64,000 nucleotides of DNA from Hymenobacter nivis. GTDB lineage: Bacteria > Bacteroidota > Bacteroidia > Cytophagales > Hymenobacteraceae. The position numbers and the translations under genes are program-made. The stretch spans positions 62,001 to 126,000 of the forward strand of contig NZ_RCYZ01000004.1 of the NCBI RefSeq assembly GCF_006439025.1, written 5' to 3'. The notes beneath the pieces are model-generated. The model saw nothing but the letters and a program-made list of their open reading frames with translations. It was not told the DNA's origin and searched no databases. Positions within the stretch are counted from its first letter, which is position 1; each line of letters starts with the position of its first letter. Of the stretch, positions 45,750-52,982 are shown one piece after another.

Positions 45750-46760
45750 TTACCACTTAATCAGCGCCGAGGCCCAGGTGAAGCCCGAGCCGAAGGCGGC
45801 CAGGCACACAAGGTCACCGCGCTTAATTTTGCCTTGCTCCACGGCCTCGCTTAGGGCCAGCGGGATGCTGGCGGCGGTGGTGTTGCCGTAGCGTTGGATG
45901 TTGCTGAACACCTTCTCGTCGGGCAGGCCCATTTTCTGCTGCACATACTGCGTGATGCGCAAATTGGCCTGGTGGGGGATGAGCATGTCGATGTCAGTGG
46001 GCTGGTAGCCGTTGGTGTCCAGCGCCTCCTTGATGACTTGGGGGAAGCGTACCACGGCGTGCTTGAACACGTTCTGGCCGTTCATATAAGGGTAGAGGTC
46101 GGCGGCGTTGGCCACCACGTGGCCCACCCGGTCCTCCTTGTTCGAGGTGGGCTCCTTCACAATCAGCTCCTCGGCAAACTCGCCCTGCGAATACAGGTGG
46201 GTGCTGAGGATGCCGTGGCCCTCGCGGGTGCTGGGCCGCAGCACCACGGCCCCGGCGCCGTCGCCGAAAATGACGGCCACGCCGCGGCCGTTCGGCGTCT
46301 TGTCAAGGCCCGAAGAATGAATTTCCGAGCCCACCACCAGCACCGTGTCGTACATACCGGTGCGCACAAACTGGTCGGCTACCGAGAGGCCGTAGATGAA
46401 GCCCGAGCACTGGTTGCGCACGTCGAGGGCCGGGCAGTTGTTGGTCATGCCCAGCTCGCGCTGGAGCAGCACGCCCGAGCCGGGGAAGAAGTAATCGGGC
46501 GAGAGCGTGGCGAATACGATGAGCTGCACGTCGTCCGGCTGGAGGCCGGCCGCGTCCAGGGCGCGGCGGGCGGCGCGGGCCCCCATGTTGGCCGTGGTGT
46601 CGGTGCCCTCTTCAAACCAGCGCCGCTCCTGGATGCCGGTGCGCTCCTGAATCCAGATGTCCGAGGTGTTGAGCAGGGGCTCCAGTTCGGCATTTTTCAC
46701 CACCCGGCTGGGCACGTAGTGGCCGACGCCGGCAATTTCGGATTGACGCAAAGTAGCCAT
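45750..46760 (-). CDS. fabH: 3-oxoacyl-ACP synthase III
   Basis: The 336-residue protein starts fatty-acid chains by condensing an acyl-CoA with malonyl-ACP. It opens with SEIAGVGHYVPSRVV. The active-site cysteine is in DVRNQCSGFIYGL, the histidine in LIPHQANLRI and the asparagine in RYGNTTAASIPLAL. The ending AAFGSGFTWASALIKW is standard. Branched-chain primers are usual in this phylum, but specificity cannot be read here. It lies between a glycosyltransferase gene upstream and the metal regulator downstream, all on the minus strand. Its leader is CU-rich (CCCTTTCCTTGCG before ATG). Confidence 0.96.
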   Translation of the reverse strand: MATLRQSEIAGVGHYVPSRVVKNAELEPLLNTSDIWIQERTGIQERRWFEEGTDTTANMGARAARRALDAAGLQPDDVQLIVFATLSPDYFFPGSGVLLQRELGMTNNCPALDVRNQCSGFIYGLSVADQFVRTGMYDTVLVVGSEIHSSGLDKTPNGRGVAVIFGDGAGAVVLRPSTREGHGILSTHLYSQGEFAEELIVKEPTSNKEDRVGHVVANAADLYPYMNGQNVFKHAVVRFPQVIKEALDTNGYQPTDIDMLIPHQANLRITQYVQQKMGLPDEKVFSNIQRYGNTTAASIPLALSEAVEQGKIKRGDLVCLAAFGSGFTWASALIKW

Positions 46761-46844
46761 CGCAAGGAAAGGGAAAAGGGTGGGATTGAGGAAGGAAACG
46801 TACGGGGCCGGCCCGCCAAAAGGGCCGCAAAGTTGGCAGTTTCT

Positions 46845-48014
46845 TCAGGATAAATTCAGCAGGGACCATAATTTTTTGGCCTCGCTGGCCCACAGCGCGC
46901 TGGCCGGGGGCCCCTGCGGGTAGAAGGCCGGGCCCGCCGCCAGGGCCCCCAGCACGGTGGCCGCCGCCCCGGCCGGATCGGTGAAATCGACGACCAGGCC
47001 CGCGCCGTGGGCCCGCACGGCCGCTACCCACAGGGGGTTGGGCGGCACCAGCAGCGGCAGGCCGTGGGCCAGGTACTCAAACAGCTTGGTGGGCTGGCAG
47101 CGTTCCGAGCTGGGGTGGGGGCGGTAGGCCAGCAGGCCCAGGTGCGCCCGCTTGATGGCCGCCACCACGGCCACGTGGGGCACTGGCCAGGCCCCGCCCT
47201 CCAGGGCTAGCCACTCGCGGTGCGCGGCGGCGGTTTCGGTAAGCCACTGCAATAAAGCCGGTTGCTGGCAAAAGCCGATAACGGTGAGGTGGGCCCCACC
47301 GGGCCGGGCCGCGTGCAGGGCCCCCGCCAGGGCCACGGCCTCGCGCACGCCGCTCAGCTCCGAGAGGGTGCCCGAGAACAGCAGCCGCAGCTGTGCCTGG
47401 GGCCCCGGCAGCGGCCGGGCGGCGCGGGGCAGCGCCTCGCCGGGGGCGGGTTGGTACTTGTTTTCGAGCACCGCCACGCGGCCCGGGGCCCTATTCAAAA
47501 AGGGCAGCTCGTCGGCGTAGCTGGCTTCGGCCAGCACGAGGCCGGCGGCGCGGCCGGCGGCCAGCGTTTCCACGCGGCGCAGGGCCCCGGCCAGCACGCG
47601 GCCCACCCAGGGCCCGTACACGCGCTGGGTGCGGATGTTGAGCGCGAAGTTTTCCTGGATGTCGTAAATAAAGCGCCGCCGGGGCCCCAGGGCCTGCCAC
47701 AGCAGCGTGAGCGGCAGCAGCTCCGGGGCGTGCACGATTACCACGTCGGGCCGCACGCGCCGCAGCAAGCGCCAGTAGCGCCACTGGGCCCCCAAGCGGC
47801 CCAGCCCCAGCCGCGAGCCCTGGAAAATGGCGTGGGTGTGCAGCCGCCCACCGGCGGCACCGGTCCCGGGGCCCCAGCCGCCTTGAGTGCCCTGGCCCGC
47901 CACGTGCACCTGCACGCCGGGCCGCTCCAGCAAGGTGGCAGCAAACTTGCCGGTCATCCGCGGCTCATCGATGGGCTTGAGGACGGAGGCGAGCAGAACG
48001 GTGAGCGGCGGCAT
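46845..48014 (-). CDS. Glycosyltransferase (GT-B/GT4-like)
   Basis: The 389-residue protein from the ATG at 48014 (MPPLTVLLASVLKPIDEPRM) looks like a GT-B fold: an N-terminal half with DVVIVHAPELLPLTLLWQAL and RFIYDIQENFALNIRTQ, and a C-terminal nucleotide-sugar half with LRLLFSGTLSELSGVREAV and PTKLFEYLAHGLPLLVPPN, which includes the EYLAHGLP-type EX7E remnant. Acceptor and donor are unknown; neighbours do not form a polysaccharide cluster. The gene is especially rich in GGGCCC. It is divergent from dapD, with overlapping promoter space. Confidence 0.82.
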   Translation of the reverse strand: MPPLTVLLASVLKPIDEPRMTGKFAATLLERPGVQVHVAGQGTQGGWGPGTGAAGGRLHTHAIFQGSRLGLGRLGAQWRYWRLLRRVRPDVVIVHAPELLPLTLLWQALGPRRRFIYDIQENFALNIRTQRVYGPWVGRVLAGALRRVETLAAGRAAGLVLAEASYADELPFLNRAPGRVAVLENKYQPAPGEALPRAARPLPGPQAQLRLLFSGTLSELSGVREAVALAGALHAARPGGAHLTVIGFCQQPALLQWLTETAAAHREWLALEGGAWPVPHVAVVAAIKRAHLGLLAYRPHPSSERCQPTKLFEYLAHGLPLLVPPNPLWVAAVRAHGAGLVVDFTDPAGAAATVLGALAAGPAFYPQGPPASALWASEAKKLWSLLNLS

Positions 48015-48068
48015 GGCAAGCAAGGCAGGAAGGAAGCGCCGGCCCGCGGCCGCGGCGGCCAAAGATGC

Positions 48069-48076
48069 TAGTTTTG
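48069..48076 (+). promoter_or_regulatory. Candidate -7 element (TAGTTTTG) for dapD
   Basis: TAGTTTTG fits TAnnTTTG exactly, 33 bp before the dapD start. No -33 TTG is evident. CATCTTTG on the other strand nearby (48066-48059 region) is a one-mismatch element for the glycosyltransferase. Confidence 0.45.
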
Positions 48077-48101
48077 CCCCAGATTCACTTTTTCCGTTTT
48101 T

Positions 48102-48938
48102 ATGTCATTCGATTCCGCCGCCGCGCACGCCACCATCGAAGCCGCCTGGGCCGACCGCGCCCTGCTCCAAACCGCCGACACCAAAGCCGCCGTTGAGGCC
48201 ATCATCGAAGAGCTCGACAAAGGCCGCCTGCGCGTGGCCACCCCGCCCGCCGAAGACGGCGGCGAGTGGACCATCAACGAGTGGGTGAAGAAGGCCGTCA
48301 TCCTCTACTTCCCCCTGCGCCAGATGAGCACCCAAGAAGTGGGCCCCTTCGAGTACCACGACAAAATGCAGCTCAAAACCGACTACGCCGGCCAGCAGGT
48401 GCGTGTGGTGCCGCCCGCCGTGGCCCGCTATGGCGCTTTCCTGGCCCCCGGCGTTATCCTCATGCCCAGCTACACCAACATCGGCGCCTACGTGGGCGAG
48501 GGCACCATGGTGGACACCTGGGCCACCGTGGGCAGCTGCGCCCAAGTGGGCAAGGGCGTGCACCTGAGCGGTGGCGTGGGCCTGGGCGGCGTGCTCGAGC
48601 CCGTGCAGGCAGCCCCCGTCATCATCGAGGATGGCGCCTTCATCGGCTCGCGCAGCATCCTGGTCGAAGGCTGCCGCATCGGCAAAGAAGCCGTGATTGG
48701 CGCCGGCGTCACCATCACCGGCAGCACCAAAATCATCGACGTGACGGGCCCCGAGCCCAAGGAGTACCGCGGCTACGTGCCGCCCCGCTCGGTCGTCATC
48801 CCCGGCTCCATCCCCAAGCAATTTCCCGCCGGCGAGTACCAAGTGCCCTGCGCCCTCATCATCGGCCAGCGCAAGCCCAGCACGGACTTAAAAACGAGCT
48901 TGAACGACGCGCTGCGCGATTTCGGCGTGAGCGTTTAA
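48102..48938 (+). CDS. dapD: Tetrahydrodipicolinate N-succinyltransferase
   Basis: This 278-residue enzyme succinylates 2,3,4,5-tetrahydrodipicolinate in the lysine and diaminopimelate pathway. The N-terminal helical domain leads to a left-handed beta-helix built from hexapeptide repeats, seen in GVILMPSYTNIGAYVGEG, TMVDTWATVGSCAQVGKGVH and LSGGVGLGGVLEP. The segment EDGAFIGSRSILVEG holds the active-site acidic residues. The C-terminal RSVVIPGSIPKQFPAGEY is typical. It is the first of three plus-strand genes, followed 22 bp later by a small membrane protein. Confidence 0.97.
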   Translation: MSFDSAAAHATIEAAWADRALLQTADTKAAVEAIIEELDKGRLRVATPPAEDGGEWTINEWVKKAVILYFPLRQMSTQEVGPFEYHDKMQLKTDYAGQQVRVVPPAVARYGAFLAPGVILMPSYTNIGAYVGEGTMVDTWATVGSCAQVGKGVHLSGGVGLGGVLEPVQAAPVIIEDGAFIGSRSILVEGCRIGKEAVIGAGVTITGSTKIIDVTGPEPKEYRGYVPPRSVVIPGSIPKQFPAGEYQVPCALIIGQRKPSTDLKTSLNDALRDFGVSV

Positions 48939-48960
48939 TTCGTTCAGCAACGCCTCAGCT

Positions 48961-49275
48961 ATGCTCCCCAACGATCAGGCCCGATACAATCTGAAGTGGA
49001 GCTGGCTGCTTTTGCTGCTCAACGGGGGGTTGGCGGTGGTGTTCACCTGGAACGGCTTCAGCGACGATTATTTCCAGTTTTCAGTGGACGACTGGTGGCT
49101 AGTTCCGCTAGTGCCCGGCGTGCTGGCGCTACTGGCCTGGGCAGCGGCCCGCTCGCTGCCCGGAGCCGAGCCCGGGCGAATTTCCCTGTACATAGCCGCA
49201 GGAATGGGCCTGGTTCTGACGCTGGTGGTAACCTTCGTATCCTTCTACGCCAGCCATTTTATGCGGGGGAAATGA
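48961..49275 (+). CDS. Small three-helix membrane protein
   Basis: The 104-residue protein has three hydrophobic segments: WLLLLLNGGLAVVFTW, LVPLVPGVLALLAWAAA and ISLYIAAGMGLVLTLVVTFV. I do not recognise a family. It is 22 bp after dapD, and its stop codon overlaps the start of the next gene (ATGA), so it is probably translationally coupled with the DUF2931-like protein. That coupling is the only clue to its role: it may be the membrane partner of that protein. Confidence 0.72.
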   Translation: MLPNDQARYNLKWSWLLLLLNGGLAVVFTWNGFSDDYFQFSVDDWWLVPLVPGVLALLAWAAARSLPGAEPGRISLYIAAGMGLVLTLVVTFVSFYASHFMRGK

Positions 49276-50021
49276 TAAAGCCGCCGCGTTTCCTGCGCGA
49301 TTTTACGTGGGTCAATAAGTTGCTGCTGGCCTTGGCGGCAATACAAGTGGCGCTCATGGTAGCACCGGTGCTCCGGTACCAGCGCTGGGCGCGCCAGTAC
49401 TGGAGCACCGACGCGGCTGGTGCCACCGACGGGGTGTTTGATCTGCTGGATGGAAATTTCACTTCCTCCGGCGGCGACTACACCCCGTTGGCTACCGGCC
49501 TGGTCCGGGCCGAAGCTGATTCCATTGACAGCGCGGGGCCCGCTTTCCCTTACCAACTCACCGAGCACGAGGATGCGCTGCGCCCCGTGCCGCGCCGGCT
49601 GGCCGTGGCGTGGTTTTCGGCGCGCGAGCGCCGGTTCTACCGGGGCGCGTTTACGTTGCCCCGGGCCCGCATCGACAGCCTGTTTGCAAAGTACAAGGAC
49701 CGGACGGATACCACTGGCTGGCACTTTTACCGCCAGCCCCGCGACTACGACGCCCTGCCCGCCGAAACCGAGCCCGGCTTGGTGTTGTCCGTGCAACTCA
49801 GCCACGGCGGCAAGCTCAGCGTGGCGGTGCTGGAGGCCTCCCCCAAGCAATACGCCCGGCCCGTTGTGTTGGCCCGCTTCCAAGCAGCGGCCTACCAGCC
49901 CGCGTGGGGCCAGTGGCGCTACGCCCCCTACGGCGCCAAGAACACGCAGCAATACGTGGACAGCCTCGTCAGCCACCTCGACAGCACACAACGGATGCTG
50001 TCACGTCGTCCCCTGCCATAA
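49272..50021 (+). CDS. DUF2931-like membrane-anchored protein
   Basis: The protein has 249 residues from the ATG at 49272, which overlaps the preceding stop (ATGA). This start gives a basic N-terminus and one helix (KLLLALAAIQVALMVAPVL). The body has LAVAWFSARERRFYRGAFTL followed by PRARIDSLF, resembling DUF2931 proteins, which are common in Bacteroidota and of unknown function. A longer frame from 48996 is discarded because it overlaps the previous gene in another frame. A terminator follows at once (50018-50053). Confidence 0.7.
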   Translation: MIKPPRFLRDFTWVNKLLLALAAIQVALMVAPVLRYQRWARQYWSTDAAGATDGVFDLLDGNFTSSGGDYTPLATGLVRAEADSIDSAGPAFPYQLTEHEDALRPVPRRLAVAWFSARERRFYRGAFTLPRARIDSLFAKYKDRTDTTGWHFYRQPRDYDALPAETEPGLVLSVQLSHGGKLSVAVLEASPKQYARPVVLARFQAAAYQPAWGQWRYAPYGAKNTQQYVDSLVSHLDSTQRMLSRRPLP

Positions 50022-50053
50022 AAAAAGCCCGCTGTTCAGCAGGCTTTTTTTAT
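50018..50053. terminator. Bidirectional terminator between DUF2931-like gene and msrA
   Basis: A 17-bp stem with one mismatch (50018-50034 with 50037-50053) has an A-run on the left and a T-run on the right. It overlaps the last bases of the DUF2931-like gene. Confidence 0.88.
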
Positions 50054-50072
50054 TCAAAACTTGAGGCGGCCA

Positions 50073-50615
50073 TTACGCCACGCCTTCTTTCAGCTTCTCG
50101 CCGAACAGGGCTTTCACCTTGTCTACTTTGGGCTTGGCTACGAACTGGCAGTAGGGCTCGTGGCCGTGCAGGTTGAAGTAGTTCTGGTGGTAGTTTTCGG
50201 CGGGGTAGAAGGCGGGAGCGGGCAGGATCTCCGTCACGATGGGGTTCGGGAAGGCGTGGCCGTCGTTGAGCTTCTTTTTGTACTCCTCGGCGAGTTGCTT
50301 TTGCGCGTCGTTGTGGTAGTACACACCCGAGCGGTACTGGGTGCCGGTATCGTTGCCCTGGCGGTTAAGGGTCGTCGGGTCGTGGGTTTTCCAGAAGATT
50401 TCGAGCAGCTCCTTGTAGCTGATGACGGCCGGGTCGAAGGCGATGTCAATCACCTCGTTGTGGCCGGTCAGGCCGCTGCACACTTCTTTGTAGGTGGGGT
50501 TGGCAATGCGGCCCCCGGCGTAGCCAGACACCACTTTTTCCACGCCCTTCAGGTTTTGGAAAACGGCCTCGACGCACCAGAAGCAGCCGGCGCCAAATAA
50601 TGCATGTTCAGTCAC
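50073..50615 (-). CDS. msrA: Peptide methionine-S-sulfoxide reductase A
   Basis: The 180-residue enzyme repairs methionine-S-sulfoxide using thioredoxin. The catalytic cysteine is in FGAGCFWCVEAVFQNLKGV; the substrate pocket includes VSGYAGG, and the segments DPTTLNRQGNDTGTQYRSGV and ENYHQNYFNLHG are invariant. The chain is full length and looks cytoplasmic (no signal peptide). It lies downstream of a hydroxyacyl-CoA dehydrogenase gene on the same strand with a 120-bp gap that contains an inverted repeat. Confidence 0.97.
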   Translation of the reverse strand: MTEHALFGAGCFWCVEAVFQNLKGVEKVVSGYAGGRIANPTYKEVCSGLTGHNEVIDIAFDPAVISYKELLEIFWKTHDPTTLNRQGNDTGTQYRSGVYYHNDAQKQLAEEYKKKLNDGHAFPNPIVTEILPAPAFYPAENYHQNYFNLHGHEPYCQFVAKPKVDKVKALFGEKLKEGVA

Positions 50616-50634
50616 GGGATGGGTGTTTTAGCAA

Positions 50635-50679
50635 GTTAAGAGAACGGCCCCAGCCGCAGCCAGGAACCGCTCTCTTAAC
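50635..50679. repeat. Imperfect inverted repeat between the dehydrogenase gene and msrA
   Basis: GTTAAGAGAACGG (50635-50647) pairs at 12 of 13 positions with CCGCTCTCTTAAC (50667-50679). Weaker symmetry extends outward to GTTTT (50625-50629) and AAAAC (50684-50688). It may end the upstream transcript or shape the msrA leader. Confidence 0.6.
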
Positions 50680-50735
50680 GCGCAAAACCCGTCCGTGGTT
50701 CAGTCAACCACCACCCGCGGCCGGGGCCCCCGCGG

Positions 50736-51626
50736 CTACTTGCCGGCAAACGTGGGGGCCACCACCAGCTCCTTCGAGCCGGCGGTGTACTGGTAAAAGC
50801 CTTCGCCCGACTTGGCGCCGAGGCGGCCGGCCTGCACCATGTTCACCAGCAGCGGGCAGGGCGCGTACTTGGGGTTGCCCAGGCCCTCGTGCAGCACCCG
50901 CAGAATGGCCAGGCACACGTCGAGCCCGATAAAATCGGCCAGCTGCAGGGGCCCCATGGGGTGGGCCATGCCCAGCTTCATCACCGTGTCGATTTCCTCG
51001 ACGCCGGCCACGCCCTCGAACAGGCTGATGATGGCCTCGTTGATCATCGGCATGAGGATGCGGTTGGCCACGAAGCCGGGGTAGTCGTTCACCGCGGTGG
51101 GCGTTTTGCCGAGCTGGCGCGACAGGTCCATAATACGCGCCGTGGTCTCGTCGGAGGTGGCGTAGCCGCGGATCACTTCCACGAGCTTCATCACCGGCAC
51201 GGGGTTCATGAAGTGCATGCCAATCACCTGGGCCGGGCGCCGGGTGGCGGCCGCGATTTTGGTGATGGAGATGGACGACGTGTTGCTGGCCAGCAGGGCC
51301 CCGGCGGGCGCGTGCTGGTCGAGCTCGCGGAAAATCTGGAGCTTGAGGTCCACGTTTTCCGTAGCGGCTTCCACCACCAGTTCGGCGTCGGCCACGCCTT
51401 CGGCAATGGTCGTGAAGGAGCGAATGCGGCCCAGGGTGGCGGTTTTGTCGGCCTCGGCCAGGGCCCCTTTGGCTACCTGGCGGTCGAGGTTTTTGGCGAT
51501 GGTGCCCAGGGCCCGGTCCAGGGCCGGCTGGCTGACGTCGACGAGCGCCACGGCAAAGCCGTGCTGCGCGAATACGTGGGCAATGCCGTTGCCCATGGTG
51601 CCGGAGCCGATGACGGCGATGTTCAT
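50736..51626 (-). CDS. 3-hydroxyacyl-CoA (3-hydroxybutyryl-CoA) dehydrogenase
   Basis: The 296-residue protein from the ATG at 51626 ([20 protein letters not shown]) begins directly with the NAD-binding loop GSGTMGNG. The catalytic histidine-glutamate pair is seen in [18 protein letters not shown], and the family signature [19 protein letters not shown] follows. The C-terminal dimer domain ends in [11 protein letters not shown]. It oxidises 3-hydroxyacyl-CoA in fatty-acid breakdown or interconverts acetoacetyl-CoA and 3-hydroxybutyryl-CoA; the single-domain length suits the latter. A -7 element lies 31 bp upstream. Confidence 0.95.
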   Translation of the reverse strand: MNIAVIGSGTMGNGIAHVFAQHGFAVALVDVSQPALDRALGTIAKNLDRQVAKGALAEADKTATLGRIRSFTTIAEGVADAELVVEAATENVDLKLQIFRELDQHAPAGALLASNTSSISITKIAAATRRPAQVIGMHFMNPVPVMKLVEVIRGYATSDETTARIMDLSRQLGKTPTAVNDYPGFVANRILMPMINEAIISLFEGVAGVEEIDTVMKLGMAHPMGPLQLADFIGLDVCLAILRVLHEGLGNPKYAPCPLLVNMVQAGRLGAKSGEGFYQYTAGSKELVVAPTFAGK

Positions 51627-51656
51627 AAGAAAGGGAAGAAAATGGGAGGGAAGCCA

Positions 51657-51664
51657 CAAAGCTA
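51657..51664 (-). promoter_or_regulatory. Candidate -7 element (TAGCTTTG) for the dehydrogenase gene
   Basis: TAGCTTTG on the minus strand matches TAnnTTTG exactly, 31 bp before the start. A well-placed -33 was not found. Confidence 0.45.
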
Positions 51665-51806
51665 CGTTTCGCCTCCTTGGCCCAGCCCGATGGCGGCCCC
51701 ACAATCTGACCCTCTAAAATGTTTTGAAAACTTCATATCCTTTTAAAAACATCCGCCGTACAAGGCCCACAATACTTCTTTTCACCTTTCCCACCTTCAC
51801 ACCATC

Positions 51807-51977
51807 ATGGGTAACCTACTGTACATCATCGCCGTCATCTGCATCATCATCTGGGCCCTCGGCTTTTTCGGCGTAATGGGCACCGGCATTCAGAGCAACG
51901 GCCTCATCCACATCCTGCTCGTGCTGGCCGTGGTCGCCATCCTGTTCCGCATCATCAGCGGCCGCAACCCGGTATAA
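51807..51977 (+). CDS. Lmo0937-type 56-residue membrane miniprotein
   Basis: The 56-residue protein consists almost wholly of two membrane helices: LLYIIAVICIIIWALGFFGV and LIHILLVLAVVAILFRII, linked by MGTGIQSNG. This is the layout of the Lmo0937 family, often induced by general or envelope stress in other bacteria; its mechanism is unknown. The ATG at 51807 follows a CU-rich leader (TTTCACCTTTCCCACC). It is divergent from the dehydrogenase gene and followed 26 bp later by a strong terminator, so it is a compact single-gene unit. Confidence 0.85.
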   Translation: MGNLLYIIAVICIIIWALGFFGVMGTGIQSNGLIHILLVLAVVAILFRIISGRNPV

Positions 51978-52003
51978 CGGGGGCAAAAGACTTAACTGGA
52001 AAT

Positions 52004-52045
52004 CACAAAAAAGCCCTTCGGCCACGGCCGAAGGGCTTTTTTGTG
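52004..52045. terminator. Bidirectional terminator
   Basis: A perfect 20-bp stem (52004-52023 with 52026-52045) with a 2-nt loop, flanked by A and T runs. It lies between the miniprotein gene and the convergent beta-barrel gene. Confidence 0.93.
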
Positions 52046-52058
52046 CGCGCCCGGGGCC

Positions 52059-52886
52059 CTATTTCCCGATGTTGAACAGGAAGTTGAACCGGATGACCGG
52101 GTTGGAATAAATGCTGCTGTAGTTATCCTGGAAGTTGTAGAGAATCACAATGTCGGCCGCCGCGCGGTTGCTGATCTGCGAGCGGTAGCCCACGCCGGCC
52201 AGCGGCGTTTGCACCGTGCGCGACACCGTGCGGCCGGTGAGGTTGCCGTTCTGGTCCTGCTCCAGCAGCTGGGCGCGGGTGGTTTCGTACTCGGCGTGCA
52301 CAAAAAACTGGTCGATGACGCGCACCTGCCCGAATACCTTCACCCCGATGTTGTTGGTGCTGATGTGGGTGGTGGGGCCCCCGCCGTAGTAGTTGCCGAA
52401 GCCGTAGTTGTTGTAGGCGTAGCTCAGGCCGGGGCCCACCGAAATGCGGTCGGTGAGGCGGATGCCCAGCGCCGGCGAGAGGCTGCCGCTGAACTGGCTG
52501 ATGCCACCGTACGAGCTGTAGCCCAGCCCAAAGCCGCTGTAGATGAAGAAGCGGGTGTACTGCTCGGCGTGCTGCTGGGCGGCTTTGCGGGCTTGCTCAC
52601 GCCCAGGCAGCTCCAGGCCCGAGGGGCTGCTGGAGCTGGGCTCGATGGTGACGGGCGGCTGCGCCGGGGGCTGGTACTGGGGCTGCGCGGCGGGCTGCGT
52701 ACCGGGGGCGGTATAAATCGGAATCTCGGGGGCCGTAGTGGGCGTCGTCTCGGCCGGGCGGGCCGGGGCGGGCGCCGTGGGGGCGGGCAGTACCACCGGC
52801 GGGGCCCCCAGCACGGGGCGTTCCTGGGCGTGGGCGCGCCCAATGGTGAGCCCGAGCGCGAGCAGCGCAAGCAGCGAGTATTTCAT
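52059..52886 (-). CDS. Outer-membrane beta-barrel protein with Pro/Thr-rich N-terminus
   Basis: The 275-residue protein from the ATG at 52886 has a signal peptide (LLALLALGLTIGRAHAQ). A low-complexity Pro/Ala/Thr/Gln segment of about 85 residues follows (LPAPTAPAPARPAETTPTTA). The rest is a predicted beta-barrel of alternating aromatic strands: YSSYGGISQFSGSLSPALGI, VGPGLSYAYNNYGFGNYY and the end NPVIRFNFLFNIGK, with a terminal aromatic strand. No specific function can be assigned. An upstream extension to 52979 lacks a signal and is discarded. The ABC-F gene's terminator hairpin lies just upstream. Confidence 0.78.
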   Translation of the reverse strand: MKYSLLALLALGLTIGRAHAQERPVLGAPPVVLPAPTAPAPARPAETTPTTAPEIPIYTAPGTQPAAQPQYQPPAQPPVTIEPSSSSPSGLELPGREQARKAAQQHAEQYTRFFIYSGFGLGYSSYGGISQFSGSLSPALGIRLTDRISVGPGLSYAYNNYGFGNYYGGGPTTHISTNNIGVKVFGQVRVIDQFFVHAEYETTRAQLLEQDQNGNLTGRTVSRTVQTPLAGVGYRSQISNRAAADIVILYNFQDNYSSIYSNPVIRFNFLFNIGK

Positions 52887-52942
52887 GAGGGGAACGTGAG
52901 AAGTAAAGCGCAGAAAATCGTTGGCTGCCAGGGCCCTAAACG

Positions 52943-52973
52943 GCGGGTGGGCGCGTTTCGTGCCCACCCGCCG
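52943..52973 (-). terminator. Hairpin after the ABC-F gene
   Basis: GGCGGGTGGGC pairs with GCCCACCCGCC around a 9-nt loop. On the minus strand it follows the ABC-F stop by about 10 bp and leads into GTTTAGGG, so termination is plausible but the T-run is short. Confidence 0.6.
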
Positions 52974-52982
52974 CGGCAAAGA

